Source: Chrysomallon squamiferum (taxonomy: Eukaryota; Mollusca; Gastropoda; Neomphalida; Peltospiridae). Taken from it: a DNA stretch of 64,000 nt. The stretch spans positions 7,885,316 through 7,949,315 of the forward strand of contig CM022678.1 in the NCBI GenBank assembly GCA_012295275.1, in the 5' to 3' direction. Below are positions 22,333 to 33,979 of this stretch, one piece after another. The position numbers and the translations under genes were made by a program. The notes beneath the pieces are model-generated. The model was not told where the DNA came from, did not search any database, and was given only the letters and a program-made list of their open reading frames with translations. The stretch's first letter is position 1, and every line of letters starts with the position of its first letter.

Positions 22333-22593
22333 TCAAAGGATTTCACGTTGTTCAAAAAGAAAACTTCCGCCTGTTCTCATGTACTGGTATCTTACTGCTC
22401 TGAACTCCTCTTCACCAGCTGCGTCTGCTAGGTCTAGAAGACACTTTTCCTCGTCTATGACAATCTGTTTTCTGTGCGAATCCTCAGTTGTAGGATCATA
22501 CTCTTTCATAAAGCAGCTTTGAAGGAACTGAATGATCAAGGCAGTTTAACCGACACCAGGAGCTCTAACAACAACCAGCTGACATTCAGCCAT
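22333..22593 (-). pseudogene. Processed Ras-family pseudogene (N-terminal part)
   Basis: Ras proteins are membrane-linked GTPase switches. The - strand reads an ATG at 22,593, then LVVVRAPGVG-stop-T, a P-loop with its essential lysine codon replaced by a stop and two glycines changed. This is followed by [16 protein letters not shown] (effector region), DAAGEEE (the DTAGQEE switch II motif, altered), and [11 protein letters not shown]. Codons 1 to about 80 are colinear with Ras, without introns or gaps, and then the match ends at a stop at 22,333. Loss of the C-terminal half and the internal stop make it non-functional. Colinearity without introns suggests retrocopying; no poly(A) tail is expected because the 3' half is missing. 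Confidence 0.88.
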
Positions 22594-24156
22594 ATCACCT
22601 CAATTTTGGTAGCTATGATCATATACCACGAAAATAATTTGTTTTTTGTTTTTTAAATTTTCGGCGAACTGTATTGCTCTTTCACTAAAACTGAAATGAT
22701 TTCGTTACTGCTGCATATGAAACGCTTCAGATAGCTGCTACGTCATTTCAAAAAAAACCACGTTAATTTAGTACAAGTTATTACACTGACTTTAGCGATA
22801 ACGAAACGCACCCATCTCTAAAAGCAAAACAAAAATAATGCTAAATATTAACTGTTAAAATAATATTTGGAATTACTTCTGGCAAAATTAGGTTTATATA
22901 GAACTATTCTTCAAATTATTTTGGTTGCATAAGGTAAAAGTGAAAGATTTATTCTGATTTCTCTTCACTCGAATTAATCTTTCGTCTTTCACCTTGCTGA
23001 AAATATTGAAGGATCTTAGAGATTAATATTAATACATTTATTTCTTTATTTATTTTGTTAATTAAGTTTCATCTCATAGAAAACTAATCTTTTCCCTGTA
23101 AACTGCAGTTGAAATGTCCTTTGTTTTGCAGTAAAGAAAAAAAAAGTAAAGTGTAAGTCAGTTTTCACCACCCTTTTATCAGAATCATTTTAACAATTTG
23201 TTATTGATACGTTCTGAGAAAAAGTAACGTTTTATGTTACTATGATGAACGCTGTTTAACACATGTAATGGAACTGAACCACAATATTTACAGTTTATTT
23301 GCTTCAACCAGAACTGTTTATGCTAATACATTTAAATTCAGCGAAAGAACCATAATGTTTTACATTTACATATAGCTCTCTAGATTATTCCAAGTTGAAT
23401 ATTAATTGTCTAATTGTGAATTTAAGTTTTAGGGGAGATCATAGAATATCACTTTCTACAATTAATTAAGAATTAATGTGTTCCAGTGCAGTATATTTAC
23501 AGAACTTGTCTTATAACAAGGTTCATCTCGGCATTCTCGCCTTTTCGCTTTACTTTTAATAAGAAGAATGTCTATTAATGTTTCTCTATAGACTATTCTA
23601 GTATTTGTGAAAGATGCACTTTCAAATATCAATAAAGTGGTGAAGCTAATTCATCTTAATCTGGCCTCACACCTGTCAACTGCAATTCCATTATCTTAAA
23701 TTAAAAAAAAATATAAAAAATGAAAATTAAGCATCCTATTGATTGTTTTATTTATTTATTCAAAATTGTCTAATATCGTTATTTAAAAAAGAACAACTGT
23801 TTTAAGATTAAATCACACCTATTTATTTATTTAAAAACATTTGAAAAGAACAACCATGCGAAATAAAATGATCTAATATTGTTATTTAAAAAGAACAGCT
23901 GTATTACAGTAAAATCACACCTATAATGATACAGTAAAAACATGTGAAAAGTTAAATCATCGCTCCAGTCTGGATTTCAGTGTGTTATGTGACGTAGCTA
24001 TAGCTTCACACAGACAAGTACACTGGAGATATCCACTTTTCAATCCTCGTTATTGAGAAACAGAATATGATGTTGTATTTTTGTTTTTATTTATATTTTT
24101 GTTTACATAAAACTGAAAAGGTGAAAATGACCGAGACAATTATTTGAGAAGCTCAG

Positions 24157-24159
<3 letters not shown>

Positions 24160-24221
<62 letters not shown>

Positions 24222-24225
24222 TTAA

Positions 24226-24268
<43 letters not shown>
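24160..24268 (+). repeat. Compound (AAT)n-(AAAT)n microsatellite
   Basis: Tandem AAT units run to about 24,215 and then change to AAAT units until 24,268. Confidence 0.97.
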
Positions 24269-26434
24269 ACGTATAAAAAAACATTATGGCGTATATTTAT
24301 TATAATTTGTCATGTAGGTCAGAGAAAATATTAAATGGGCTTTTTGCTTATTATTTTTTAATTAACAAAGTAGTATTATAGGAGAAGAGGATAGATTAAT
24401 AATATGACATTTTATAACTTGACCACATTACTTACATCTATTAGTGTAGAATGCACAAGATAAATATTTTGTTTTATAGAAGATCATTGGATAATGAGAA
24501 ATATAGCTTGCGCTTATCGATTAACATCAGATCTTTATTGACTATATTACAGATTATAAAATAAAAAAATAAATGTCACATTATTATTACAGTTAAAACT
24601 CAATCTCTAAAACTGTGAATTATTATTTATCATTTTAATTAGTATTACTGTATTTATTGTTGTATTTGCAATATTAAATAAATAAATCAGTTCAGTCTGA
24701 TATTTTAAAAGCTTCAGGTGAGATTTTATTGATAACTGGAGAAGAAACATTAAGATTTACTTGATAGTAAAGATATTATTGTTATTATTTAATCGGATGA
24801 AACAAACGATGTTTCTTCTAGCTAACTAAAAATATCCTCATATCTGATAAAACACTAGTTCAGGAGGACAGGCATGTTTTCTATGATGTAATTTACAAAG
24901 TATAATATTAACCACATAAGATTTCTCCTAGTTGAATAAAATGTAGGAGAAATATCAGTAATTTTATGATGCAAAATAGAGGCAAACCTAATAAAACATC
25001 ACGTTATTTTCACTCAGTATCAACTTATAAACGTCGCTGGTTTTATTTATGAAACGTGAATTACGTAGCGTTTTATAAAACAGAAAACTTCTCTGTTAAT
25101 TTTAGTTTTAATGTCGTTTGCCTTGCACAATTAATGTCTGAGATTCAAATAAAGTTTAACTTCTGACCTGTTCAGTATTAACAGTTATTTATTTCTAATT
25201 TAATCGGATTTACTTCTGAATTTACAAGTCGAGCGACGTAAAATGCCACAATAAAATGAAAAGATAAGATCCAGATTAATGTGATATTTGATTAACATCA
25301 GAACAGATTGCACTAAAAAGCTCTGCACGATGCTGAAAACTGAGATTGACTTTATAAGAATCCATTCACGATTGTTGATAAGGTGAGAATAAATGAGGGT
25401 CAACACGAGCGCAGTTTTCACAAGTAATTTGAAACTGAACGGCGACATTTACTGTTGTTAACATTATTCTTGAAAAGCTGATAATATTCCTTTAGCTGTA
25501 TCCAAGATTATACCGAAAATTATATATATATATATATATATGTATGTATTTTTTTTATCAATATTTGTTATGATGCAGTAAACTTAATAAAATATCGATG
25601 TTAACAGCGGTACTTTTACTAAGATGAAACGTAATTTCCGCTCAGTCTCAATTTATTCATATAAGCTGCAAAGCTGGTAGCAAATAAAAACGTAAATTCC
25701 GTCCAGTAGTCTCAAATTATCTTGAGAAATCTACTCTCACCCAAATTAAATACACTATCAATATCTCACTGATTAAAACTTCATAACGCCGTACAAATAA
25801 AGAAAACAACACGTTATATTTTAATCACGTCTTATTTTTATTCGTATAAACTTTGCCAAGTATTAGGAAATATATATATATATATAAAAATATAAAAAAA
25901 TAGATATAAGCTTATCCAGCAGTGCAGTTTATAAAGCAAAATGTAGAATCAGGAAAAATAATATGATATTCTATAGTCATTTCAAAATCATCACCTTTTC
26001 CTGTATTTTTTATTTAACATTATCTTCTCCTCGGAAACTTGTTTAACGTGGTAGACTGTAAAACTGATGACGTAATCGAGACCTCGCGTGACACTTTGCG
26101 TCTGCCACAAATAATATCGAACGATAAATGATAATTTTAAATAAGAAATATTTAGGTTCCTGTAAAATATACATTAATTTTTATTTTCATCAGCATTAGA
26201 AAATAATTTATTATTATTATTATTATTATTATGATTTTAATTATTCGATTACATTATTATTTTAAAGAATGATTACAGATATTTATTTATTTAAATATTT
26301 TTCTACAAATATTTATTTTATTTCAACATATAGTGAAGTTTTACACAAAAAAGAAAAACTAAAAGATGTCAAAAAATTTTTAAAGTTGTATGAAACTGGT
26401 AGAGAAACAGATGAACAGATGTTGGCGTGTGTGT

Positions 26435-26436
<2 letters not shown>

Positions 26437-26478
<42 letters not shown>
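26437..26478 (+). repeat. (GT)n microsatellite
   Basis: About 21 GT units, preceded by an interrupted GTGTGTGATTGTGTG leader. Confidence 0.97.
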
Positions 26479-26479
<1 letters not shown>

Positions 26480-27364
26480 CAGAGGGCATGGTAGGAGTAG
26501 ATGCAGACATAGAGACAGATGTGAATGTGAAAAGATGGGTTGGTACATACATGTTATCTGTGGGAAAGAGTTAATGTGTTTGTTGTCAGAGAACTGCTGT
26601 ATGTGAAAGACAGTGTCCTTGTTTATGTATAAATAAATACAAGTTCTAAGTGTTTTGATTGTTGTTTTGTTTTTAAAAAATGAACAGAAAAATGATATAA
26701 AAATAGAGATAAAAATATATGATTAATTCTTATATTATTGTCTTGATTTTGAATTGTTGTTATTAACATTAAAAGATGTTTGAAAAAAGCTGAAATTAAT
26801 CAGGCTAAAAAATAATTTTAGCTCTGTTAAAACAATATCTTTTTAAAAAACAGTTGTGCATTAATTTTGGTTTTAAAGAAATTGAAAATGAAATGATATA
26901 TGTATATAATAATAATAATACATTTTAAAATTTTTAAATTAATTTGCTTCATTATGGCTTCATTATGACAGTCTGTGACATCAAATAAAAGTGAAATGGT
27001 TCATAACATAAAATCTTGAAGGCATATGTCACTATAATTCATTACTGGAATGCATTCTTACACAAGTGGAGTTTAGTTTTGCCTTAAAATGCTATTGTAA
27101 TTATGCTTCCTATTTAATAAACTTGTTTGATTAGTGACATGATGCAGAGTGATTTTGACTGCTCAAGGTTTATATTGTATATGTTGTATGAAAAATTCAT
27201 TGTTTTTATTCAAGGGGCAAATAAAAAAATGGTTTTAAGCGAAATAGGAATTTTACAATAATTAATTAAATAATAATAATAAATCAAATAAACCAACAAA
27301 TAATGGAAACTGGTTGTTTAGAAACTGAATTTAATATTGGAATATTTTGTAGCAATTTTTTTTA

Positions 27365-27395
<31 letters not shown>

Positions 27396-27477
27396 GAATT
27401 AGCCGATTTCATTTAAAAGTAGTAAATCGAAATTAGCTCAGTTTCTTTTTTATTTATTTATTTTTTTTTATGGTATA

Positions 27478-27584
27478 TTTTACAAACAGGTAAAATATAA
27501 TTATTTCCCTTAGACCGTTAATGCATTTGTAGTGTCATATTAATGGTCTAAGGGAAATAACTCCATTTAACTGTTTTGTAAAAA
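27478..27584. mobile_element. Small foldback (MITE-like) element
   Basis: The two halves are inverted copies. One begins TTTTACAAACAGGTAAAATA and runs through TTATTTCCCTTAGACCGTTA; the other, read from its end, is TTTTACAAAACAGTTAAATG continuing TTATTTCCCTTAGACCATTA. About 45 bases pair on each side with a roughly 15-base loop. It has no coding capacity. Confidence 0.85.
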
Positions 27585-27597
27585 TGCAGAAAAAACT

Positions 27598-27598
<1 letters not shown>

Positions 27599-27657
<59 letters not shown>
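27599..27657 (+). repeat. (GA)n microsatellite
   Basis: About 29 uninterrupted GA units, which lies immediately after the foldback element. Confidence 0.97.
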
Positions 27658-27660
<3 letters not shown>

Positions 27661-28689
27661 TACAAAATGCCATTCAGTATGATAAGTGTTCATTCTAGTG
27701 CTTTGATTGTTTCTTTTCATAAAATCGAACATTCCTTCTTTATTTATTTTTGTTTTAAATTATTTGAATGTGCCTTAATGTTAAGAAATTGAAAACATTT
27801 CAGCAAGATTTTCCATTTTGATTATTGTTTTTAGGTAAGATGTAATATGTTTGATTTTGTAAATGTCAGGATTTAAAACAGTTAAGAAAAACAAATGTTT
27901 TTGTATTAAAAATATTTGTACTGCCACCCATTTAGGTAACATAACCTGGTTATATTTTATTGTTGGTCAAAAACTACTCAATTTGCATAATCTTACAATA
28001 TCTTTCTTAAAATAAAGTATAAAAATTTGAATCTGAAAGCTGGAGAAATATTTAGAGACTATAATTCTTAAAAGCAAAGGGACTATTTGAATTACTTTGT
28101 TGTCATATTCATTTCTGAACTTTTTACCAGATTGCCTCAAGTATGTATTAGGACCCCTGCTACTGTTGCTTAATTAAACAATTTTTTTTCTCCAGATGAT
28201 AACTTGTGCAGGGCAATTGCTAGTTATGTTTACCAATTACACTATAACAAAACATGAGGTGCTAGATTTTTGTACAAACAAACCAGCTTTTATTTTCATT
28301 CACCTTGGAAACGTTAAATACCACTTTGTACTTCATTTTTTAAAGAGATAATTATTATTTTCTTTCTTTTGAATTATTATTGTCATTAATTTTTTTTTTT
28401 TTTTTTAATTTTCTGTAATATTCCAATTATGTACATTTTTTTATCTTATTTGTTTTTTTATCATTTTTAAATTATTATTTTCTGTTTTCAAAGATTCCTT
28501 ATTGAAATAATTCTATTATTCTTTCTAAAGTGGGAAAGGCAAATTATAAAAACTGACAGAAATGTCTAAACAGAAATAACTGAATATTTAAGTTTTATTA
28601 TCTAGACAGGTTTTTAAGTAATTTCAACTTAAAGATCATCTTGTTTCTTCTAATCAAAAATAACAAAGCCATGACTAAAGCAAATAAAA
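27658..28689. other. AT-rich intergenic stretch
   Basis: Nothing was recognised apart from short T runs. It is not seen again in the right arm inside this window, because the matching part lies beyond 64,000. Confidence 0.4.
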
Positions 28690-29990
28690 TTTTAATTTAG
28701 TTAAGTTTCCTTTTTTTTTTTTTTACAAAACATTCTAATTTAGTAAACCTTCAATAAACCCTTGATTTTCCCATGATTTAAATAATATAAAGAACTTTTT
28801 TTTTTAAATGTCCTGTTTTTTATATATATATATAAAAATAATTCTTTATTATCCAATTACACAATCTTCAATTATATCTGCATTACCCACAGGAACCCTT
28901 GCTTTCCCTTAATTACATAATCTTCAATTATATTTACATTGATTATGCACAGGAAACCCTTGAATTAAAGAGAAAAAAAAGGTTTTGTTTCATTTTATTA
29001 AAAAAAAATTGAATTACCCTAATGACATAATTTTAAATATATTTATAAAATGATCACCCCCTAGCAAACCCTTGATTATCCCCTGATTTAATTAATTTAA
29101 TATAATGTAAAATTACCCCTAACCACATAATCTTCAATTATATTTACATTGATACTCACAGCAAACCCTTGATTTAAAAAAGTTTTGATTATATGTGTAA
29201 AAAAAAAAAATTAACTATCCCTAATTACATATTCTTCGATTATATTTACATTGATTACTCCCAGCAAACCCTTTATTTAAATAATAATTTAAAAAATACT
29301 AATTATACCTAATTACATAATCTTCAGTTATATTTACATTGATTACTCCCAGCAAACCCTTTATTTAAATAATAATTAAAAAAATATTAACTATCGCTAA
29401 TTACATAATCTTCAATTATATTTACATTGATTACTCCCAGCAAACCCTTTATTTAAATAATAATTAAAAAAAAAAAATATTAACTATCGCTAATTACATA
29501 ATCTTCAATTATATTTACATTGATTAAATAACCCTTGATTTCCCCAATTTAAATAATATAAGAAAAAAAAAAAAAAAGTTGATTTTTTTTTTTTTTTTTT
29601 AATAAAAGATTCTAAATACCCCTAATTACATAATTTTAAACATATTTACACAATGATTACCCCCCCAACAAACCCTGGATTTTCCCATTATTTAAATAAT
29701 AATTAAAAAAGAGAAAAATGTTTTGTTTATTTTAATTAAACAAAATTCTAATTACTCCTAATTACATAATATTGAATTATATTTATATTGGGTACCCTCA
29801 GCAAACCCTTGATTTTCCACTCATTTATTTGAGATTAAAAAAAAAAAGGTTGGTTTTTTTTTTTTTTTTTTTTTATATAAAACATTCTAATTACTGCTAA
29901 TTACGTAATATTAAGTACACTCCCAACAAAACACTTGAGTTTCCTCCAATTTAAATAAGATAAACAAAAAAATAAGGTTGTCACATTAAT
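28690..29990. repeat. AT-rich satellite, outer end of the left arm
   Basis: Roughly ten diverged units of about 70-150 bp share the words ATTACATAATCTTCAATTAT, TTTACATTGATTACTCCCAG and CAAACCCTTGATTT, separated by A or T runs of variable length. Four units at 29,210-29,480 are nearly identical. The reverse complement of this array occupies 63,240-64,000, which makes it the outermost visible part of the inverted repeat. Confidence 0.85.
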
Positions 29991-30419
29991 TTTAGCTGAT
30001 TTACAAAGATGGCATTCCATAGCAATGATGAATCTCCATTCCTCTTTCAGTGAGAAAAATTAGAATAACCATGCACACATCAATGATACAAACAGAGCAA
30101 GCTGCTATGAAGTACAATGTGTACACTGGATGTTCTGATCACATTGACATGCAGTCTCTTGGAGATCACTGAGTTTTCAAAATGATTTCCCTTCTGATTT
30201 ATTTTTCCATGATTTTCTCAATATTTATAAATTCAATTGAGACTGATTTCAGACAGATTTTCTCTTGAAAGTGTTGTACTTTCTCTGGACAGGGAAGACT
30301 GTGATGTAATAGCATTCTGATGTTCTAGTTAACCTTTTCCAAAAATGGGTCTTAAAACATTTTCAACTGAAGTGCTATGGCAGCTTGAATCTGTGTGTCT
30401 AGGATCCTACAACAAAATA

Positions 30420-31160
30420 TAATATTCATTAATAAACATAAAATAAAGTGCAAGTAGTATTTTTGTTGTCAATATTTCACTGTCTTATCAAGTAGAATTT
30501 TAGTCCACATTTTTATTTTTTTCCACATTTAATTTTAACAAAAATAAGTTATTAAATGTTTTTATATTCTTAATTACAATCAGTTTAACATTATTTTTTT
30601 AACTTTTATATAAAAGGATTAAATTAATAAATAAAAGAGATTATGAAAAATATTTTTTAATATATTTGAATAATTTTGCAATTTGGTGCAATTTGATATT
30701 TACACTGTTTTAGTCTTTTAGTCCTGTTTAAGATGACTGCCAGGAATATTAAGTAAATAAACATTTTAAACTTATATAGTATTACATTAGACAGTAAGAA
30801 AATGGTCTTCTAATACTGAATCTACTTGAAATATTAATATACTAACATGATGAAAATACATTTGAGATTATTCTGACAATCAAATTATAACAGCAAATTA
30901 CAAATTTATACAACTGTTCTGTTCACTACTCTATTAGGCTAATATGCAAATTAGTACAAGGTTTGTTGGTGCATAAACTAGTATTACATTAATTCTATAC
31001 TACCTAAACTAAACATTTAAAATATCAAGCAAATAGCATGCTTTCTGAAACATTTATATAAAATTATCAATACAATTGTACATAAAAATAAATTGTCAGC
31101 ATTCTTGATTAAATTCATTCTTAATGAAATGAGTTATAAAACACCAAAGTGAATGAATAA
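30420..31160. other. Intron of the left-arm small gene
   Basis: AT-rich and closely matching 62,030-62,800 in reverse complement. No other feature was seen. Confidence 0.5.
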
Positions 31161-31555
31161 AACATACCTTTATAGCAGCTTTCAATCCACACATAGACAT
31201 GGAACTTTCAGAACCTGGACCAAAACAAATTAAACTCATTCTTAATTAATTAAAATAAATAAAATAAAACAATAGCCGTATAGATTATATTTTTAATTAA
31301 AAAACAACAACAAAAAAAACCCCACAAACTACTACAACAAAAAAAAAAAGAAAATTATAGAACTTTCACCTTATAAATTGTCTTCTTTAGTGTTGAAATA
31401 TAAAAATGCATTTTATTTTCCAATCATATTTAATAATAAATTTTCTATGAATAATTAAGAAATTTCATAGAATGTTGACTAAGGATTGGTTAATGACATT
31501 ACCAAAATACTTTTTCACTGCCATTAACTGTTCCTGAAATTAAATAATTATTTTT

Positions 31556-31592
<37 letters not shown>

Positions 31593-32009
31593 GAAAACAA
31601 AAACCCCAAACATAATGCCATCCTTAATTAAATACATCAGTTACAACAAAGATATGAATAAATTCTTAACAGCGTTCAATTCAGCAACAAATAATTTACT
31701 TTTTTTTCTTACATAAATCTGAATTAACAGCCTTTCTGGGAATTTTTATAAAACACAATCAAGAAATGAAATACTGTTTTTTACAGATTTTGTTTTATTT
31801 TAATTATTATTATTCTTGTTGTTCTGGTGGTGGTAGTTGTTGCTGTTGCTATGCTTCGAAGAGTCACTTTTGCAAATATGCCAACATATTTTATATTGAA
31901 ATTCTACTTTGTCGAATGTTTTTTAACAAAGCAATTAAACAAATCAATTCAAAGAGAAAATGAAAAACATCGTAACAGCTCAAAGCAGACAACTGAAGTT
32001 AAGAAGGTT

Positions 32010-32216
32010 CAAATTTGTCCACGTATTCGGCTGAGATGATGCAAATGGTCACAGTCAGATTTTATGATATTTGGCAGCGAGATTCATTGATTTGTTTTAT
32101 GATTTATAGAAAAAAAAAAGGTTGCTCAAATACTCTTTTTTTGGCAACCAACCCATCATTTTTTTTAACATCCCAGTCACCCAAACAGAACTTTGGTAGC
32201 ATTTGGCAACTGGCCA
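32010..32216 (-). repeat. Hairpin-headed dispersed repeat, left-arm copy
   Basis: In reverse orientation the copy runs from GGAATGGCCAGTTGCC through the complementary GGGTGACTGGGATGTT, then a second hairpin (GGTTGGTTGCC...GAGCAACC) and the tail GTGACCATTTGCATCATCTC. It lies in the first intron of the left-arm small gene, and its mirror copy at 59,395-59,605 lies in the same intron of the right-arm gene, so it was inserted before the duplication. Confidence 0.75.
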
Positions 32217-32691
32217 TTCCTATGTACATATGTACTTAAACACATTACTGTTATTTATTATTATAAAACATACTGATACCGCTTACTTCAGAACTGCGCT
32301 CTGTTTTATTGACTTCCTCTGTCTGTCTGGTAACAGTATCAGACGAATTTGTCATCTTCAGGTTGTTTTTTCTGAAAATCACCTGCAAAACCCAAAAGAG
32401 ATTTATTTTCAGCTTGCGCAATTAAGTTTGCAAAACAAGATTACTTATTTAGCAATTTTGGAAGTAAAACTGAATTAGCCACAATTAACAAACTCAAAAT
32501 AGTTTCCAGCTAATAGTTTGTTATATCTGTATTCACTGAGTGTATTTCTCTCTTTTGTTTCCTCTTTCATCTTGAACTTCTAAAATGATCTTGCAGACTG
32601 TTTTGGCAGGCATTATTTCTCATAAACAAAAAAAATTCAGAAATAAACATTAATGAAAGGCATTTAATCCCAAATCTAAACTAATTTCTTC

Positions 32692-32889
32692 TTATATTTT
32701 AACACTAAAAGATAAAGTTCATTTCAGTTTCCAAACAATTTATTTCATTTCAAAAATGGCTACAAACAAAACGTAACACAAACTAACACATGCTCCAGGT
32801 GATGTCATATAATACTATCTCCCTTATTCTGGTTCCCCTAAACATCATAAACTGTAACAATGTTAACCATAACACATTTAGATACAACA
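32692..32889 (-). repeat. 3' LTR of the left-arm Gypsy element
   Basis: It begins TGTTGTATCTAAATG and ends near TTAAAATATAAG, where a few terminal bases (ACAA) present in the right-arm twin are missing. By eye it differs from the right-arm 3' LTR at about ten positions. Confidence 0.85.
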
Positions 32890-33142
32890 CTACCTTCCCT
32901 CAAAATTTTCAATTTACCCACAAATTATGTTATATCTAAAATTCTAAAATAAGTTTGTGTGATTTACTAATTAGTAATAATTAAACAACTGAACTTTGAA
33001 CTTAAAACAAATAAAATTCTTTTATTTTTATTTTTTTCCACTGGACACCATAATAGTTTTCCATATTACAAAGATTCAGATTAACCACTTTAAATAGTTT
33101 CTATCAGTCTTTGAGTTATTTTTCTTGCACATCTAGGATATC

Positions 33143-33967
33143 TCAGGTAGACTGTATTGGTAGCTGTGGTACAAAGTCAACAGTATCGTCGATGGCATTA
33201 GAAGTGACCGTTCTGTTTTTCATCTCAGTGTCTTCCACCTGAACAGTTGGTTCAACACATTCCATTTCAGACTCAGCACCAACTGCAGACAGTTCTGTGG
33301 AAGTGTTCCTATTATCCTCCAAATACGCACATTTAAGAAGTTGATCCATATGTCTTTTACACACAAAATCTTCAACTTTCACTCAGTAGGTAACAGGCCC
33401 TAGCTGACACAGTACTTTTCCACTCATCCACTTGTCAGATCCTCTGCAGTTCTTCACTTGTACTGAATCTCCAACATTGAACACCCGTGTTTTACTTGCT
33501 TTTGGAGTAGTTCTCTTTTTAACAGATTCTCCAAACTTGGACGCAAGATATCCAATCTCGTTCAAAGACGTCTGCCAAGAAACAATTCTGATGGAGTACA
33601 TTTTGTGGAGTGTTCCGATACGCAATAAAAGTAATGATGAAATCTTCTGGTTCATGGTTCGTGACTCATGTTCAACTGTTTTCATTGCAGTTTTGAAAGT
33701 ACGAACAGCTCTTTCTGCCTCACCATTTGAACTTGGATCGTATGGAGCTGATTTGATGTGTTTCACTCCATTTTTCTTAAGAAATGTTTCAAATTCCTCT
33801 GCAACAAACTGAGGTCCATTATCAGAAATCAACTGCTCTGGCATTCCATAACTTGTAAAGAGAATTCTCAATGTCTCTACTGCATGCGTTGCTCTGGTAC
33901 TGGACATTCGAAAAACTTCCATCCATTTAGAATGTGCATCCACCATAATCATGAACATTTCTTTCAT
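33143..33967 (-). pseudogene. Left-arm integrase remnant (core and C-terminal part)
   Basis: Frames at 33,383-33,967 and 33,143-33,382 encode the integrase core (MVDAHSKWMEVF, SDNGPQFVAEEF, NGEAERAVRTF) and a basic C-terminal region. The first catalytic aspartate and the zinc-binding N-terminus are missing through the deletion at 33,968-33,980. A frameshift separates the core from the C-terminal part near 33,640. Integrase inserts the DNA copy into the genome; this one cannot work. Confidence 0.85.
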
Positions 33968-33979
33968 GTTAATTCATCG

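Larger units (their letters stand above)
22594..27477. other. Long AT-rich intergenic stretch
   Basis: No gene, RNA or transposon was recognised in nearly 5 kb. Simple repeats are (AAT)n then (AAAT)n at 24,160-24,268, TA runs near 25,526 and 25,870, (ATT)n near 26,207-26,231, (GT)n at 26,437-26,478 and a T run at 27,357-27,392. A roughly 103-bp spaced direct duplication lies at 23,769-23,851 and 23,872-23,951, sharing TCTAATAT and AAATCACACCTAT. Open frames are few and lack coding character. Confidence 0.55.
30240..32395 (-). pseudogene. Left-arm copy of the small multi-exon gene, broken
   Basis: This is the mirror copy of the gene at 59,239-62,968. On the - strand exon 1 (ATG near 32,358) reads MTNSSDTVTRQTEEVNKTER and ends SSE at a GTAAGC donor. 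The third exon lies near 31,168-31,213 (SSMSMCGLKAAIK, GTATGT donor), and the last exon near 30,240-30,408 starts after TTGTTGTAG. Exon 2 is absent because a 1.56-kb segment is missing at about 31,850. The last exon differs by small indels (AGACACACAG for AGACAACAG) that bring an early stop. So this copy is non-functional if the right-arm model is correct. Confidence 0.5.
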
